From positions 1-21,116 of the forward strand of contig SKTN01000394.1 in the NCBI GenBank assembly GCA_007117945.1: 21,116 nucleotides of DNA. The letters run 5' to 3'. Positions 14,411 through 20,518 of this stretch are shown in pieces. Numbering within the stretch: the stretch's first letter is position 1; each line of letters starts with the position of its first letter. This DNA comes from Nitriliruptoraceae bacterium (GTDB taxonomy: Bacteria > Actinomycetota > Nitriliruptoria > Nitriliruptorales > Nitriliruptoraceae). The notes beneath the pieces are model-generated. The model saw nothing but the letters and a program-made list of their open reading frames with translations, did not search any database and was not told the origin of the DNA. The translations under genes were made by a program, and so were the position numbers.

Positions 14411-15739
14411 TCAGCGTCGTAGCGGCTGCCACGCGCGGTAGGTCCAGCAGCGCCACACCCACTCCACGGGACCGAACCGGAACCATCTGAGCCACAGCGG
14501 GCAGGCCACCAGCAGCAGCGCCCAGGTCCCCGCCACCACGAGCAGGGCGCTGGTGGCGGTCCAGGCGCCGTAGGTGCCGAACCCGATGAACACGATCGTG
14601 GTGACCAAGCTCTGGCTCAGGTAGGCGGTCAACGCCATCCGCCCCACCGCCGTCAGTGGCCGCCACGCTCCGACGCGCAGGGCCAGCAGGCTGAGACCGG
14701 CGAGGTAGCCGACCGCCAGCACTGGCGCGCCGAGCAGTTGCGCGGGGGTGGCGGCGATCTCCACCCAGGTGCGCTCCAGCTGCCCGGTGGTGCCCGTCGC
14801 GGCGCCGACGGGGCCGATGACGCCGAGGACCAGGTTGGCGGGCAGTCCCACGAGGAGGCCGACGCCGGCCAGGCGGCGCAGCAGGCGTCGGTGGTTGCCC
14901 GGGTCCGTGGCCAGGCCCGACCGTGTCGCGGCGAAGCCGAGGAGGAACAGCGCCAGCAGCCACGGCACCGTCACCAACGTGCCGCTCTGCACTAGCAGCG
15001 CCTCGAAGGCGCGGGCGGAGAGCACGTCGGTGAGGCCGCCCTCGGTGTAGGCGGAGATGGTGGCTGCGCGGCGGCCGTCGAAGAACCCGCCCATCGCGCC
15101 GGTGAAGGGGTCCTCCACCGGCGCGTCGGGCATGAGGTCCTCGAGGGCTGCCGCGAGCAGGACCAGGGCCGTTGTCGCCAAGGTGAGGAGCGCGACGATG
15201 CCCCCCGACCACCACAACGCGGTGCGCGGCTGGACCTCGACGAACAGCAGGAGCACGAAGCCCGTGACCGCGTAGGCGAAGAGGACATCCCCGGGGAACA
15301 GCAGCAGCATGTGCGCCAGGCCGAACACCGCCAGGAGCGTGTAGCGCCGGGCGAGCAGCCGTTGCGCGGACCAGCCGCGGGAGCGGGCCTTGGCGGCCAG
15401 CAACCCCGCGCCGACCCCGAACAGGATCGCGAAGCTCGAGATGAACTTGCCCGACGCGAGCCAGCCGACCAGGAAGCCGGTGAGGCGGTCAGCGTCGGCG
15501 GCGGGCTCGGGCAGGACACCGGCCAGGGCGTCGAACAGGGCGGGGCCGCGCATCAGCTCGATGTTGACGAGCAGGATCCCGAGCAGGGCGAACCCGCGCA
15601 GCAGATCCAGGATGGGTTCGCGGTCGGCGCCGGGGGTGGGGCAGGGGCGCGACCCGGCCGCGGGTGCGGCCGGAGCAGGCGGCGGCGGGGGAGGCGACGG
15701 CGGTGGGTCCGCGGACCCCGCTGAGCCGCTCCGGCTCAC
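14411..15739 (-). CDS. DUF418 (YeiB-like) polytopic membrane protein
   Basis: The 442-residue protein shows the DUF418 pattern. The N-terminal 'REPILDLLRGFALLGILLVN' is followed by 'GKFISSFAILFGVGAGLLAA', 'LARRYTLLAVFGLAHMLLLF', 'GDVLFAYAVTGFVLLLF', and the C-terminal DUF418 core with 'AVGRMALTAYLSQSLVTTIV' and 'GPVEWVWRCWTY' (compare the family's GPxEWLWR). About ten membrane helices are expected. Family function is poorly known; a transport or envelope role is usually assumed. The first 35 residues are Pro/Ala-rich with six consecutive prolines. GTG 15739 overlaps the stop of the upstream HIT gene (GTGA), so the two are coupled. Confidence 0.9.
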   Translation of the reverse strand: MSRSGSAGSADPPPSPPPPPPAPAAPAAGSRPCPTPGADREPILDLLRGFALLGILLVNIELMRGPALFDALAGVLPEPAADADRLTGFLVGWLASGKFISSFAILFGVGAGLLAAKARSRGWSAQRLLARRYTLLAVFGLAHMLLLFPGDVLFAYAVTGFVLLLFVEVQPRTALWWSGGIVALLTLATTALVLLAAALEDLMPDAPVEDPFTGAMGGFFDGRRAATISAYTEGGLTDVLSARAFEALLVQSGTLVTVPWLLALFLLGFAATRSGLATDPGNHRRLLRRLAGVGLLVGLPANLVLGVIGPVGAATGTTGQLERTWVEIAATPAQLLGAPVLAVGYLAGLSLLALRVGAWRPLTAVGRMALTAYLSQSLVTTIVFIGFGTYGAWTATSALLVVAGTWALLLVACPLWLRWFRFGPVEWVWRCWTYRAWQPLRR

Positions 15740-16158
15740 CCCACGTGCTCGTCGTGACCGAGCGCACGCAGGGCGGCGCGCAGCCGCTCGGCCGCGTCGT
15801 CGAGCACCGCAGGGTCGGGGTCGGTCTCCGCCCGGGTGAAGTCGAGGTCGGCCAGTTCGCGCAGCGCCGCCACGTGGACGTGGCAGTGGGGGACCTCGAA
15901 ACCCGCGATGGCCGTGCCCACCCGTGGTGGGTCGAAGGCCCGCTGGATCGCCTGGCCGACGATCCGCGTCACCTCGCTGACCCGCTGCCAGGTCGCGGCG
16001 TCGAGGTCGAGCCAGTGGTCCACCTCGACGCGCGGGACGACCAGGGTGTGGCCGGGGGACAGGGGCCCGATGGAGAGGAAGGCCACCACGGTGTCGTCAC
16101 GCCAGATGAAGCGGCCGGGCAGTTCGCCCTCGATGATCCGGGTGAAGACGCTGGGCAT
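15736..16158 (-). CDS. HIT family protein
   Basis: The 140-residue protein has the histidine-triad motif 'PHCHVHVAAL' (His91, His93, His95) and the HIT core 'IIEGELPGRFIWRDDTVVAF', 'PLSPGHTLVVPRVEVDHWLD'. HIT proteins are nucleotide hydrolases or transferases acting on nucleotidyl phosphoramidates or dinucleotides. The exact substrate cannot be told here. The ATG at 16158 has AGGAGG six bases upstream (16165-16170 on the + strand), which decides the start; the frame is open further but runs antisense through tRNA-Gly. It lies 45 bases downstream of tRNA-Gly on the same strand and is coupled to the DUF418 gene. Confidence 0.93.
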   Translation of the reverse strand: MPSVFTRIIEGELPGRFIWRDDTVVAFLSIGPLSPGHTLVVPRVEVDHWLDLDAATWQRVSEVTRIVGQAIQRAFDPPRVGTAIAGFEVPHCHVHVAALRELADLDFTRAETDPDPAVLDDAAERLRAALRALGHDEHVG

Positions 16159-16203
16159 CGTCGGCCTCCTGTTCGCTCCGAAAGCGGCGCCGCCGTGTGG
16201 CCG

Positions 16204-16277
16204 TGGAGCGGGTGACCGGGATCGAACCGGCACCTCCTGCTTGGAAGGCAGGGGCTCTACCATTGAGCTACACCCGC
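16204..16277 (-). tRNA. tRNA-Gly (anticodon TCC), CCA encoded
   Basis: Read on the - strand, the acceptor GCGGGTG (16277-16271) pairs with CACCCGC (16214-16208), followed by discriminator T and an encoded CCA (16206-16204). The anticodon stem-loop CCTGC-CTTCCAA-GCAGG presents TCC, reading GGA/GGG. The T-arm has GGTTCGATCC. The D-arm is AGCTCAATGGTAGAGC. The total is 74 bases with CCA. Confidence 0.95.
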
Positions 16278-16287
16278 GGGTGGCACG

Positions 16288-16293
16288 AGCGTA
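16288..16293 (-). promoter_or_regulatory. Candidate -10 element for tRNA-Gly
   Basis: On the - strand TACGCT lies 10 bases upstream of the tRNA 5' end, matching TANNNT. The tRNA-Pro gene has TACATT at the same distance. No strong -35 is visible. Confidence 0.45.
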
Positions 16294-16319
16294 GCGAGGA
16301 CCTCGCCGGAGCTGGCCGC

Positions 16320-16325
16320 TAGCGT
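16320..16325 (+). promoter_or_regulatory. Candidate -10 element for the HPF-like gene
   Basis: TAGCGT fits TANNNT. It places a transcription start near 16332, just before a leader hairpin. It is divergent from the tRNA-Gly promoter about 30 bases away. The -35 region is not convincing. Confidence 0.3.
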
Positions 16326-16335
16326 GGCCCGTCAC

Positions 16336-16353
16336 GGCCGGGAGTGCCCGGCC
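16336..16353 (+). repeat. Leader hairpin upstream of the HPF-like gene
   Basis: GGCCGGG (16336-16342) and CCCGGCC (16347-16353) form a perfect 7-bp G/C stem with a 4-base loop AGTG. It would sit at the very 5' end of the predicted transcript and 10 bases before the Shine-Dalgarno AGGAG (16364-16368). It could stabilise the mRNA or tune translation. Confidence 0.45.
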
Positions 16354-16374
16354 AGGATCGACCAGGAGCCACGT

Positions 16375-16707
16375 ATGACCACGATGAAGGACCGGTTGCG
16401 GATCGTCCCGGAGTTCCGTCCCGACGAGTACGACCGCTACCGCGAGCTGGTGTTCGGCAACCTCGAGCGGCGGCTCGAACGGTGGCAGCCGGAGCAGGTG
16501 GAGCTGGAGCTGTCGGTCAACGAGCGCGACACCAACTCCCAGCGCACGGTGTTGAACTGCTGGATCGCCGGGCTGCCGAAGATCGTCGGCACCTCGACGG
16601 AGGAGGACCTCGACAAGGCCGTGGTCGAGGTCCGCAACGACGTCCGCCGCCAGGTCAACCGACTGGTGACCCGCAAGGAGGACGCCCGCAACCGCGGCGA
16701 ACGCTGA
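16375..16707 (+). CDS. HPF/RaiA-like ribosome-associated protein
   Basis: The 110-residue protein resembles the ribosome hibernation factor fold (S30AE) in order: 'RYRELVFGNLERRLERWQPE' (helix), 'QVELELSVNERD' (strand), 'RTVLNCWIAGLPKIVGTSTE' (strands), and 'DLDKAVVEVRNDVRRQVNRL' (helix), with a basic tail. Members bind the 30S decoding region and reduce translation under stress. The resemblance is by pattern, not by invariant residues, so this is a moderate call. ATG 16375 has AGGAG six bases upstream; ATG 16384 is an alternative. It is flanked on both sides by tRNA genes on the opposite strand. Confidence 0.6.
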   Translation: MTTMKDRLRIVPEFRPDEYDRYRELVFGNLERRLERWQPEQVELELSVNERDTNSQRTVLNCWIAGLPKIVGTSTEEDLDKAVVEVRNDVRRQVNRLVTRKEDARNRGER

Positions 16708-16735
16708 GCCCGGCCGGACCCGCCTGCGGCGCTAC

Positions 16736-16813
16736 TGGTCGGGGTGGCCGGATTCGAACCGGCGGCCCCCTGCTCCCAAAGCAGGTGCGCTAACCAAGCT
16801 GCGCCACACCCCG
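16736..16813 (-). tRNA. tRNA-Pro (anticodon TGG), CCA encoded
   Basis: On the - strand, the acceptor CGGGGTG (16813-16807) pairs with CACCCCG (16746-16740), followed by discriminator A and an encoded CCA (16738-16736). The anticodon arm CCTGC-TTTGGGA-GCAGG presents TGG, reading CCA/CCG. The T-arm has GGTTCGAATCC. The CGGGGTGTGGCGCAG start is typical of bacterial tRNA-Pro. Confidence 0.95.
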
Positions 16814-16823
16814 TGGCCCCCGC

Positions 16824-16829
16824 AATGTA
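16824..16829 (-). promoter_or_regulatory. Candidate -10 element for tRNA-Pro
   Basis: On the - strand TACATT lies 10 bases upstream of the tRNA 5' end, matching TANNNT and mirroring the spacing seen at tRNA-Gly. The -35 region is weak. Confidence 0.45.
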
Positions 16830-16896
16830 GCTAGCCCGTCGCAGGCGTCGCTGCGCACGCACCGCCCGTCCCGTGCCGCTGCGCGGCGTCCCCGGA

Positions 16897-16925
16897 TGGA
16901 CAGGGCCGCCCGCAGGTGGAACCAT
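16897..16925 (+). promoter_or_regulatory. Candidate sigma-A-type promoter for tig
   Basis: TGGACA (16897-16902, one mismatch to TTGACA) and AACCAT (16920-16925) are separated by exactly 17 bases. This is the best-spaced promoter candidate in the window. Transcription from about 16932 would give a leader of about 167 bases, covering the C/A-rich repeats before the tig start. Confidence 0.5.
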
Positions 16926-16996
16926 CCGCGGCCGAGCGTGCCCCCGCCAGGCGCCCCGGGCCAGCGACCTTCCGCCGGCGCGGCCGCCGCGGGCGG

Positions 16997-17080
16997 GCAC
17001 ACCACGGCACACCACGGCACAACCCACGGCACAACCCACCGCACACCCCACCGCACACCCCACCGAACGCCCACCCACGC
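16997..17080 (+). repeat. C/A-rich tandem repeats in the tig leader
   Basis: Two 10-bp units ACCACGGCAC (17001-17020) are followed by degenerate 12-bp units: AACCCACGGCAC, AACCCACCGCAC, ACCCCACCGCAC, ACCCCACCGAAC and GCCCACCCACGC (17021-17080). The coding strand is rich in C and A, poor in G and almost free of T, unlike its surroundings. Such RNA would be unstructured and resembles Rho-utilisation sequence. It fills most of the 285-base gap between tRNA-Pro and tig. Confidence 0.75.
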
Positions 17081-17098
17081 ACCGAGGACCCACCCACC

Positions 17099-18568
17099 GT
17101 GAAGACGTCCGTCGAGACGATCGACCCCGTCCAGCTCAAGCTCACCGTCGAGGTGGAGCCCAAGCGCGTCAAGCAGGCCATGGACCGCGCCGCCCGCGAG
17201 CTCGCCAAGCAGGTGGACATCCCGGGCTTCCGCAAGGGCAAGGTGCCCCGCCGTCTGCTCGAGCAGCGTTTCGGTGAGGGCGTGATCGCCCAGACCGCCA
17301 TGGAGGAGGCGCTCAACGAGTACTACGGCGAGGCACTCCGGGCGGAGGACATCGACCCCGTCGCCCAGCCGGAGGTCGACGTCGACACCTTCGACGAGGC
17401 CGAAGGCTGCGTGTTCACGGCCACGATCCAGATCCGTCCCACCTTCGACCCGCCGGACCACACCGGCATCTCCGTGACCTTCCCGGAGTGGGACATCGAC
17501 GAGGACGAGGTCGACGACCAGCTGACCTCGATGCGCGAACGCTTCGCCGAGGTCGACGAGGTGGAGCGTGCCGCCGGTGAGGGCGACCTGGTCACCCTCG
17601 ACCTCGAGGTGGAGGTCGACGGGGAGATCCTCGAGGACGCCACGGTGGAGGACGCCCTCTACGAGGTCGGCTCCGGCGGGGTCACGCCGCAGCTCGACGA
17701 GGAGGTCCTCGGCAAGGAGGCCGGTGACACCTTCAGCTACGACGACGAGCTGCCCGAGGACTACCCCGTGCACGGCGGCGAGGAGTCCACCTTCCACGTC
17801 AGCGTCAAGGACGTGCGGGAGAAGACCCTGCCCGAGCTCGACGACGACTTCGCCACCTCCGCCTCGGAGTTCGACACCATCGAGGAGCTGCGCAGCGACC
17901 TGCGCCACTCCCTGCAGCGCCGCCGGGTCGAGCAGGCCCAGCACGAGCTGCGTGGCCGCATCCTCGAGGCCTACCTCGCCCGGGTCGACCTGCCCCTGCC
18001 ACCGGCGTTGATCGACGCCGAGGTGGACAGCCGCAACCACGAGCTCGAGCACCAGGCGGAGCGGTTCGGGATGAGCGCCCTCCAGCTGCTCGAGGCCCAG
18101 GGTCTCACCCCCGAGGAGCACGAGGAGCAGGTCCGCAGCCAGGCCGAGGGCTCGGTCAAGGCGCAGCTGGTGCTCGACGCCCTCGCCCGTCAGCTCGAGC
18201 CGGACCTGCAGCCCGCCGACATCGACGCGGAGATCGTCCGCCACGCCGAGGCCAACGGTGTCGACCCCCAGGAGATCGCCCGGATCGTCCAGGAGCAGGG
18301 CTCCCTGCCGGCACTGATCGGCGACATCGTCCGTCGCAAGACGATCGACGAGATCGTCGCCGCCGCCGAGGTGGAAGGTGGCCCGAGCGAGGAGGAGCTG
18401 ATCGAGCTCGGCCTCGCCGAGGACCCCGAGGCTGCTGCCGAGGTGGAGGACGGCGACGACGGCGAGGCGGCCGGGGCTGCCGGTGACGCCCCCGGCATCA
18501 TCGTCCCGGGGCAGGACGACGACCAGGATGGCGGCGACCAGGAGCTGATCGTCCCGGGCCGGGACTGA
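17099..18568 (+). CDS. tig: Trigger factor (ribosome-bound chaperone / PPIase)
   Basis: Trigger factor binds nascent chains at the ribosome exit tunnel. The 489-residue protein has the ribosome-binding domain (1-110) with the signature 'IPGFRKGKVPR' (GFRK at 43-46). A FKBP-like domain (about 155-250) contains 'EGDLVTLDLEVEVDGEI', 'VGSGGVTPQLDEEVLGKEAG' and 'LPELDDDFA'. The helical C-terminal chaperone domain runs to about residue 440. The aromatic IPGF-type PPIase residues are replaced (VTPQLD), so isomerase activity may be weak. The last 50 residues are acidic and contain IIVPGQD and LIVPGRD. GTG 17099 begins the family homology, with GAGG at 17084-17087. The frame is open upstream only through repeats. 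Confidence 0.95.
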   Translation: MKTSVETIDPVQLKLTVEVEPKRVKQAMDRAARELAKQVDIPGFRKGKVPRRLLEQRFGEGVIAQTAMEEALNEYYGEALRAEDIDPVAQPEVDVDTFDEAEGCVFTATIQIRPTFDPPDHTGISVTFPEWDIDEDEVDDQLTSMRERFAEVDEVERAAGEGDLVTLDLEVEVDGEILEDATVEDALYEVGSGGVTPQLDEEVLGKEAGDTFSYDDELPEDYPVHGGEESTFHVSVKDVREKTLPELDDDFATSASEFDTIEELRSDLRHSLQRRRVEQAQHELRGRILEAYLARVDLPLPPALIDAEVDSRNHELEHQAERFGMSALQLLEAQGLTPEEHEEQVRSQAEGSVKAQLVLDALARQLEPDLQPADIDAEIVRHAEANGVDPQEIARIVQEQGSLPALIGDIVRRKTIDEIVAAAEVEGGPSEEELIELGLAEDPEAAAEVEDGDDGEAAGAAGDAPGIIVPGQDDDQDGGDQELIVPGRD

Positions 18569-18578
18569 GCCGTCGGCG

Positions 18579-18597
18579 CCCACCGTCGGACGGTGGG
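18579..18597 (+). terminator. Short hairpin after tig
   Basis: CCCACCG (18579-18585) pairs with CGGTGGG (18591-18597) around a 5-base loop, 11 bases after the tig stop. There is no T-tract. A likely first terminator for tig, backed by the longer stem at 18635-18680. Confidence 0.5.
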
Positions 18598-18634
18598 GGC
18601 CGCACACCCCCAGGACGCAGGTCACCCCGGCTCG

Positions 18635-18680
18635 CACAGCACGGCGCCCCGGACCGCGAGGTCCGGGGCGCCGTGCTGTG
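18635..18680. terminator. 20-bp perfect stem-loop, likely bidirectional terminator
   Basis: The 20 bases at 18635-18654 are exactly complementary to 18661-18680, with loop CGCGAG. It lies between the convergent tig (+) and lipoprotein (-) genes. It has no T-tract, as for the palindrome after ackA. Confidence 0.7.
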
Positions 18681-18724
18681 GGCGGTGCGCGCCGTCGCCG
18701 GCACGCACCTTCAGTGCTGGTGGC

Positions 18725-19471
18725 TCACGGCTCCATCGGCATCGGCGACACCGGCTCGCTGTCGGGGTCGAACCCGGAGCTGGCGAGCAGCTGCTCGGCG
18801 ATGCCGTCGTCGAAGTCGTCGCTGTCGGCGGTGTAGTTGAACAGGGCCAGGGCACCGTCCTCGCGCTCGGCGATGATGGACACCTCGGAGATGTCGGTGT
18901 CGATCTCGCCCTGCTCGAAGGGCAGGTCGAGGTAGCGCAGCTCGACGGCGCGCTCGGCACCGCTGATCTCGATCTCCTGGTCGACGTCCGGGTCCTGTTC
19001 GACGGACTCGCGGGCGTCGGCGAGGATCTGCTCGAAGCCCATGTCCTCGGGCAGCGCGTCGGGCAGCAGCACCTGGGCGGCGACCTGCTGGAGCCCCTCG
19101 GGAGCCGAGGTCACGCTGATGCCCTGGGCGAAGGCCATCTGGTCGAAGGTCCAACCCTCGGGCGCGGGGACGATCAGCCCGTTGGCCGCGAGCACGCCGT
19201 CAGCGACGAGCTCGTTGGGGTCCTCGAGGTCGGCCATGGGGTCCTCGTCGAGCCCGTCGAGTCCGTCGAGCTCGTCCTCGAGCCCTTCGAGGTCCTCGAG
19301 CTCCTCGACGCCGTCGGGGTCACCGTCCTCACCGGTCTGCGGGTCGTCGGCGCCCTCGCCGCAGGCGGCCAGCAGCAGGGCCGCTGCGGCGCCGGCGAGC
19401 AGGGCCCGACCGCGGGCGCGGGGGCGGTGGGCCGGTCGGGGTGGGTCGGTGTGCGGGAGGTGGGGACGCAC
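18725..19471 (-). CDS. Lipoprotein with acidic Leu-rich linker; possible LpqN/PsbP-like domain
   Basis: The 248-residue protein has a lipoprotein signal peptide: a basic N-terminus, hydrophobic 'ALLAGAAAALLLAAC' and lipobox LAAC with Cys37. A linker of about 50 residues follows, very rich in Asp/Glu/Leu/Gly ('EELEDLEGLEDELDGLDGLD'). The globular part begins 'GLIVPAPEGWTFDQM' and continues with alternating strands and helices to 'DGIAEQLLASSGFDPDS'. This order resembles LpqN/Mog1/PsbP-like actinobacterial lipoproteins, but I cannot name the family with confidence. GTG 19471 is chosen because AGGAG lies six bases before it and the signal peptide follows at once. It converges on tig and is divergent from clpP. 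Confidence 0.8.
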   Translation of the reverse strand: MRPHLPHTDPPRPAHRPRARGRALLAGAAAALLLAACGEGADDPQTGEDGDPDGVEELEDLEGLEDELDGLDGLDEDPMADLEDPNELVADGVLAANGLIVPAPEGWTFDQMAFAQGISVTSAPEGLQQVAAQVLLPDALPEDMGFEQILADARESVEQDPDVDQEIEISGAERAVELRYLDLPFEQGEIDTDISEVSIIAEREDGALALFNYTADSDDFDDGIAEQLLASSGFDPDSEPVSPMPMEP

Positions 19472-19683
19472 CTGAACTCCTGGGTCGTGGTGGGACGACG
19501 GTACGGGTGGTGCGGCCGGGGCGCGCGGCGGGGGGTGCTCGATGGTCCCCGGCCACAGCAGGCCCAGGCGGGGGTGCACCTTGAGCGGACACGGCGAAAC
19601 CCCGGGGTCGGTACCGGGGGCATCGGTACGCTGCGGCACCCAGGACCGAACCGGTCCCGTCCCCAGAAGATGAAGGATCCGCG
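19472..19683. other. Divergent promoter region between lipoprotein gene and clpP
   Basis: This 212-base region holds control signals for both genes. On the - strand TACCGT (19498-19503) is a -10 candidate 26 bases before the lipoprotein start. On the + strand TACGCT (19627-19632) is a -10 candidate 51 bases before clpP. Neither has a clear -35. The clpP Shine-Dalgarno AAGGA is at 19673-19677. Confidence 0.4.
19627..19632 (+). promoter_or_regulatory. Candidate -10 element for clpP
   Basis: TACGCT matches TANNNT and is identical to the box before tRNA-Gly. It lies about 51 bases upstream of the GTG start, leaving a leader of about 45 bases. The -35 region (GGGGTC) does not match consensus, so an activator (for example a ClgR-like regulator) is possible but no operator was identified. 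Confidence 0.35.
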
Positions 19684-20331
19684 GTGGAGCACTCCCCGAT
19701 GATGCCCGGTGGGTTCGGCCTGCCCTCACCCGACAGCTACGTCGTCCCGACGGTGATCGAGCAGACCAACCGTGGCGAGCGCGCCTTCGACATCTACTCG
19801 CGCCTGCTGCAGCAGCGGATCATCTTCCTCGGCACCCCCGTCAACGACGAGATCGCCAACGTCGTGATGGCGCAGCTGCTCCACCTCGAGTCCGAGGACC
19901 CCGACAAGGACATCGCCCTCTACATCAACTCGCCCGGCGGGTCGATCACGGCGCTGTTCGCGATCTACGACACGATGGAGTTCATCGGCAACGACGTGTC
20001 GACCATCTGCATGGGCCAGGCGGCCTCCGCCGCCGCGGTGCTGCTGGCGGCGGGGACCCCCGGCAAGCGCTTCGCCCTGCCGCACTCGCGCATCCTGTTG
20101 CACCAGCCCTCCGGTGGTGCGGAGGGGCAGTCGGTCGACATCGAGATCCAGGCCCAGGAGATCCTGCGCATGCGGGATCTGCTCAACGAGATCCTCGCGG
20201 AGAAGACCGGCAAGACCGCCGAGCAGGTCAACGCCGACACCGACCGCGACTTCATCCTCGACGCCTCCGCTGCCAAGGACTACGGCCTCATCGACGAGAT
20301 CATCTCCAGCCGCAAGGCCAAGAAGGTCTGA
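19684..20331 (+). CDS. clpP: ClpP, ATP-dependent Clp protease proteolytic subunit
   Basis: ClpP forms the 14-subunit protease chamber fed by ClpX or ClpC. The 215-residue protein has the serine protease motifs 'CMGQAASAAAVLLAAG' with Ser115, 'PHSRILLHQPSGG' with His140 and 'DTDRDFILDASAAKDYGLID' with Asp189. The N-terminal part includes 'VIEQTNRGERAFDIYSRLLQ' and the oxyanion-side 'LYINSPGGSITA'. The first 15-20 residues (Met/Pro/Gly-rich) look like a propeptide. GTG 19684 has AAGGA six bases upstream; ATG 19699 is an alternative. clpX follows 187 bases downstream. Actinobacteria often carry two clpP genes, but only one is in this window. Confidence 0.97.
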   Translation: MEHSPMMPGGFGLPSPDSYVVPTVIEQTNRGERAFDIYSRLLQQRIIFLGTPVNDEIANVVMAQLLHLESEDPDKDIALYINSPGGSITALFAIYDTMEFIGNDVSTICMGQAASAAAVLLAAGTPGKRFALPHSRILLHQPSGGAEGQSVDIEIQAQEILRMRDLLNEILAEKTGKTAEQVNADTDRDFILDASAAKDYGLIDEIISSRKAKKV

Positions 20332-20369
20332 GTGGCCTGGGGGCAGGAGCCAGCACTCCACCACGAACG

Positions 20370-20396
20370 CGCCGCGTGCCGACATGGCGCGCGGCG
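20370..20396 (+). terminator. Hairpin between clpP and clpX
   Basis: Positions 20370-20380 pair with 20386-20396 as an 11-bp stem with one G-T wobble (T20377, G20389) and a 5-base loop (GACAT). It is followed by TTGC rather than a T-tract. It lies about 40 bases after the clpP stop and directly before a -10-like box, so it could terminate or attenuate readthrough into clpX. Confidence 0.5.
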
Positions 20397-20408
20397 TTGC
20401 CGTACCAT
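20379..20408 (+). promoter_or_regulatory. Candidate promoter for clpX
   Basis: TACCAT at 20403-20408 is a good TANNNT -10, with CCGACA (20379-20384, four of six to TTGACA) 18 bases upstream inside the loop of the hairpin. A start near 20415 would give a leader of about 100 bases to the clpX ATG. Confidence 0.4.
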
Positions 20409-20518
20409 CGTCGGACGCGGAGGAGGACGCGCCGGGTCGGGGAACCGGGCCCACGGGGTGTCACCGCTCCTCCGTCGGTCGGCGCGAGACGGGCAGCGAC
20501 GAGCGAAGGACCGCGAGG

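Noticed and set aside
12681..15215. An 844-codon open frame on the - strand across ackA and into the DUF418 gene
   Set aside because: It is antisense to ackA, which has all catalytic motifs, and out of frame with the DUF418 gene. Its translation is Arg/Pro/Gly/His-rich with no recognisable domain. Long spurious frames are expected at this GC content.
16159..16335. N-terminal extension of the HIT protein
   Set aside because: The frame is open upstream but runs through tRNA-Gly, and a strong AGGAGG stands six bases before ATG 16158 where HIT homology begins.
16997..17080. Possible CRISPR array or replication iterons
   Set aside because: The units are 10-12 bp, directly abutting and degenerate, without spacers, cas genes or a replication initiator. 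A repeat-rich leader is the simpler reading.
16916..17098. N-terminal extension of trigger factor
   Set aside because: The added residues would be encoded by the tandem repeats (His/Thr/Pro-rich) with no homology. The family N-terminus starts at GTG 17099.
16790..18637. A 615-codon - strand frame opposite tig, passing into tRNA-Pro
   Set aside because: It is antisense to a clear trigger factor gene and would read through a tRNA. The translation lacks domain-like sequence apart from repeats caused by the C/A-rich leader.
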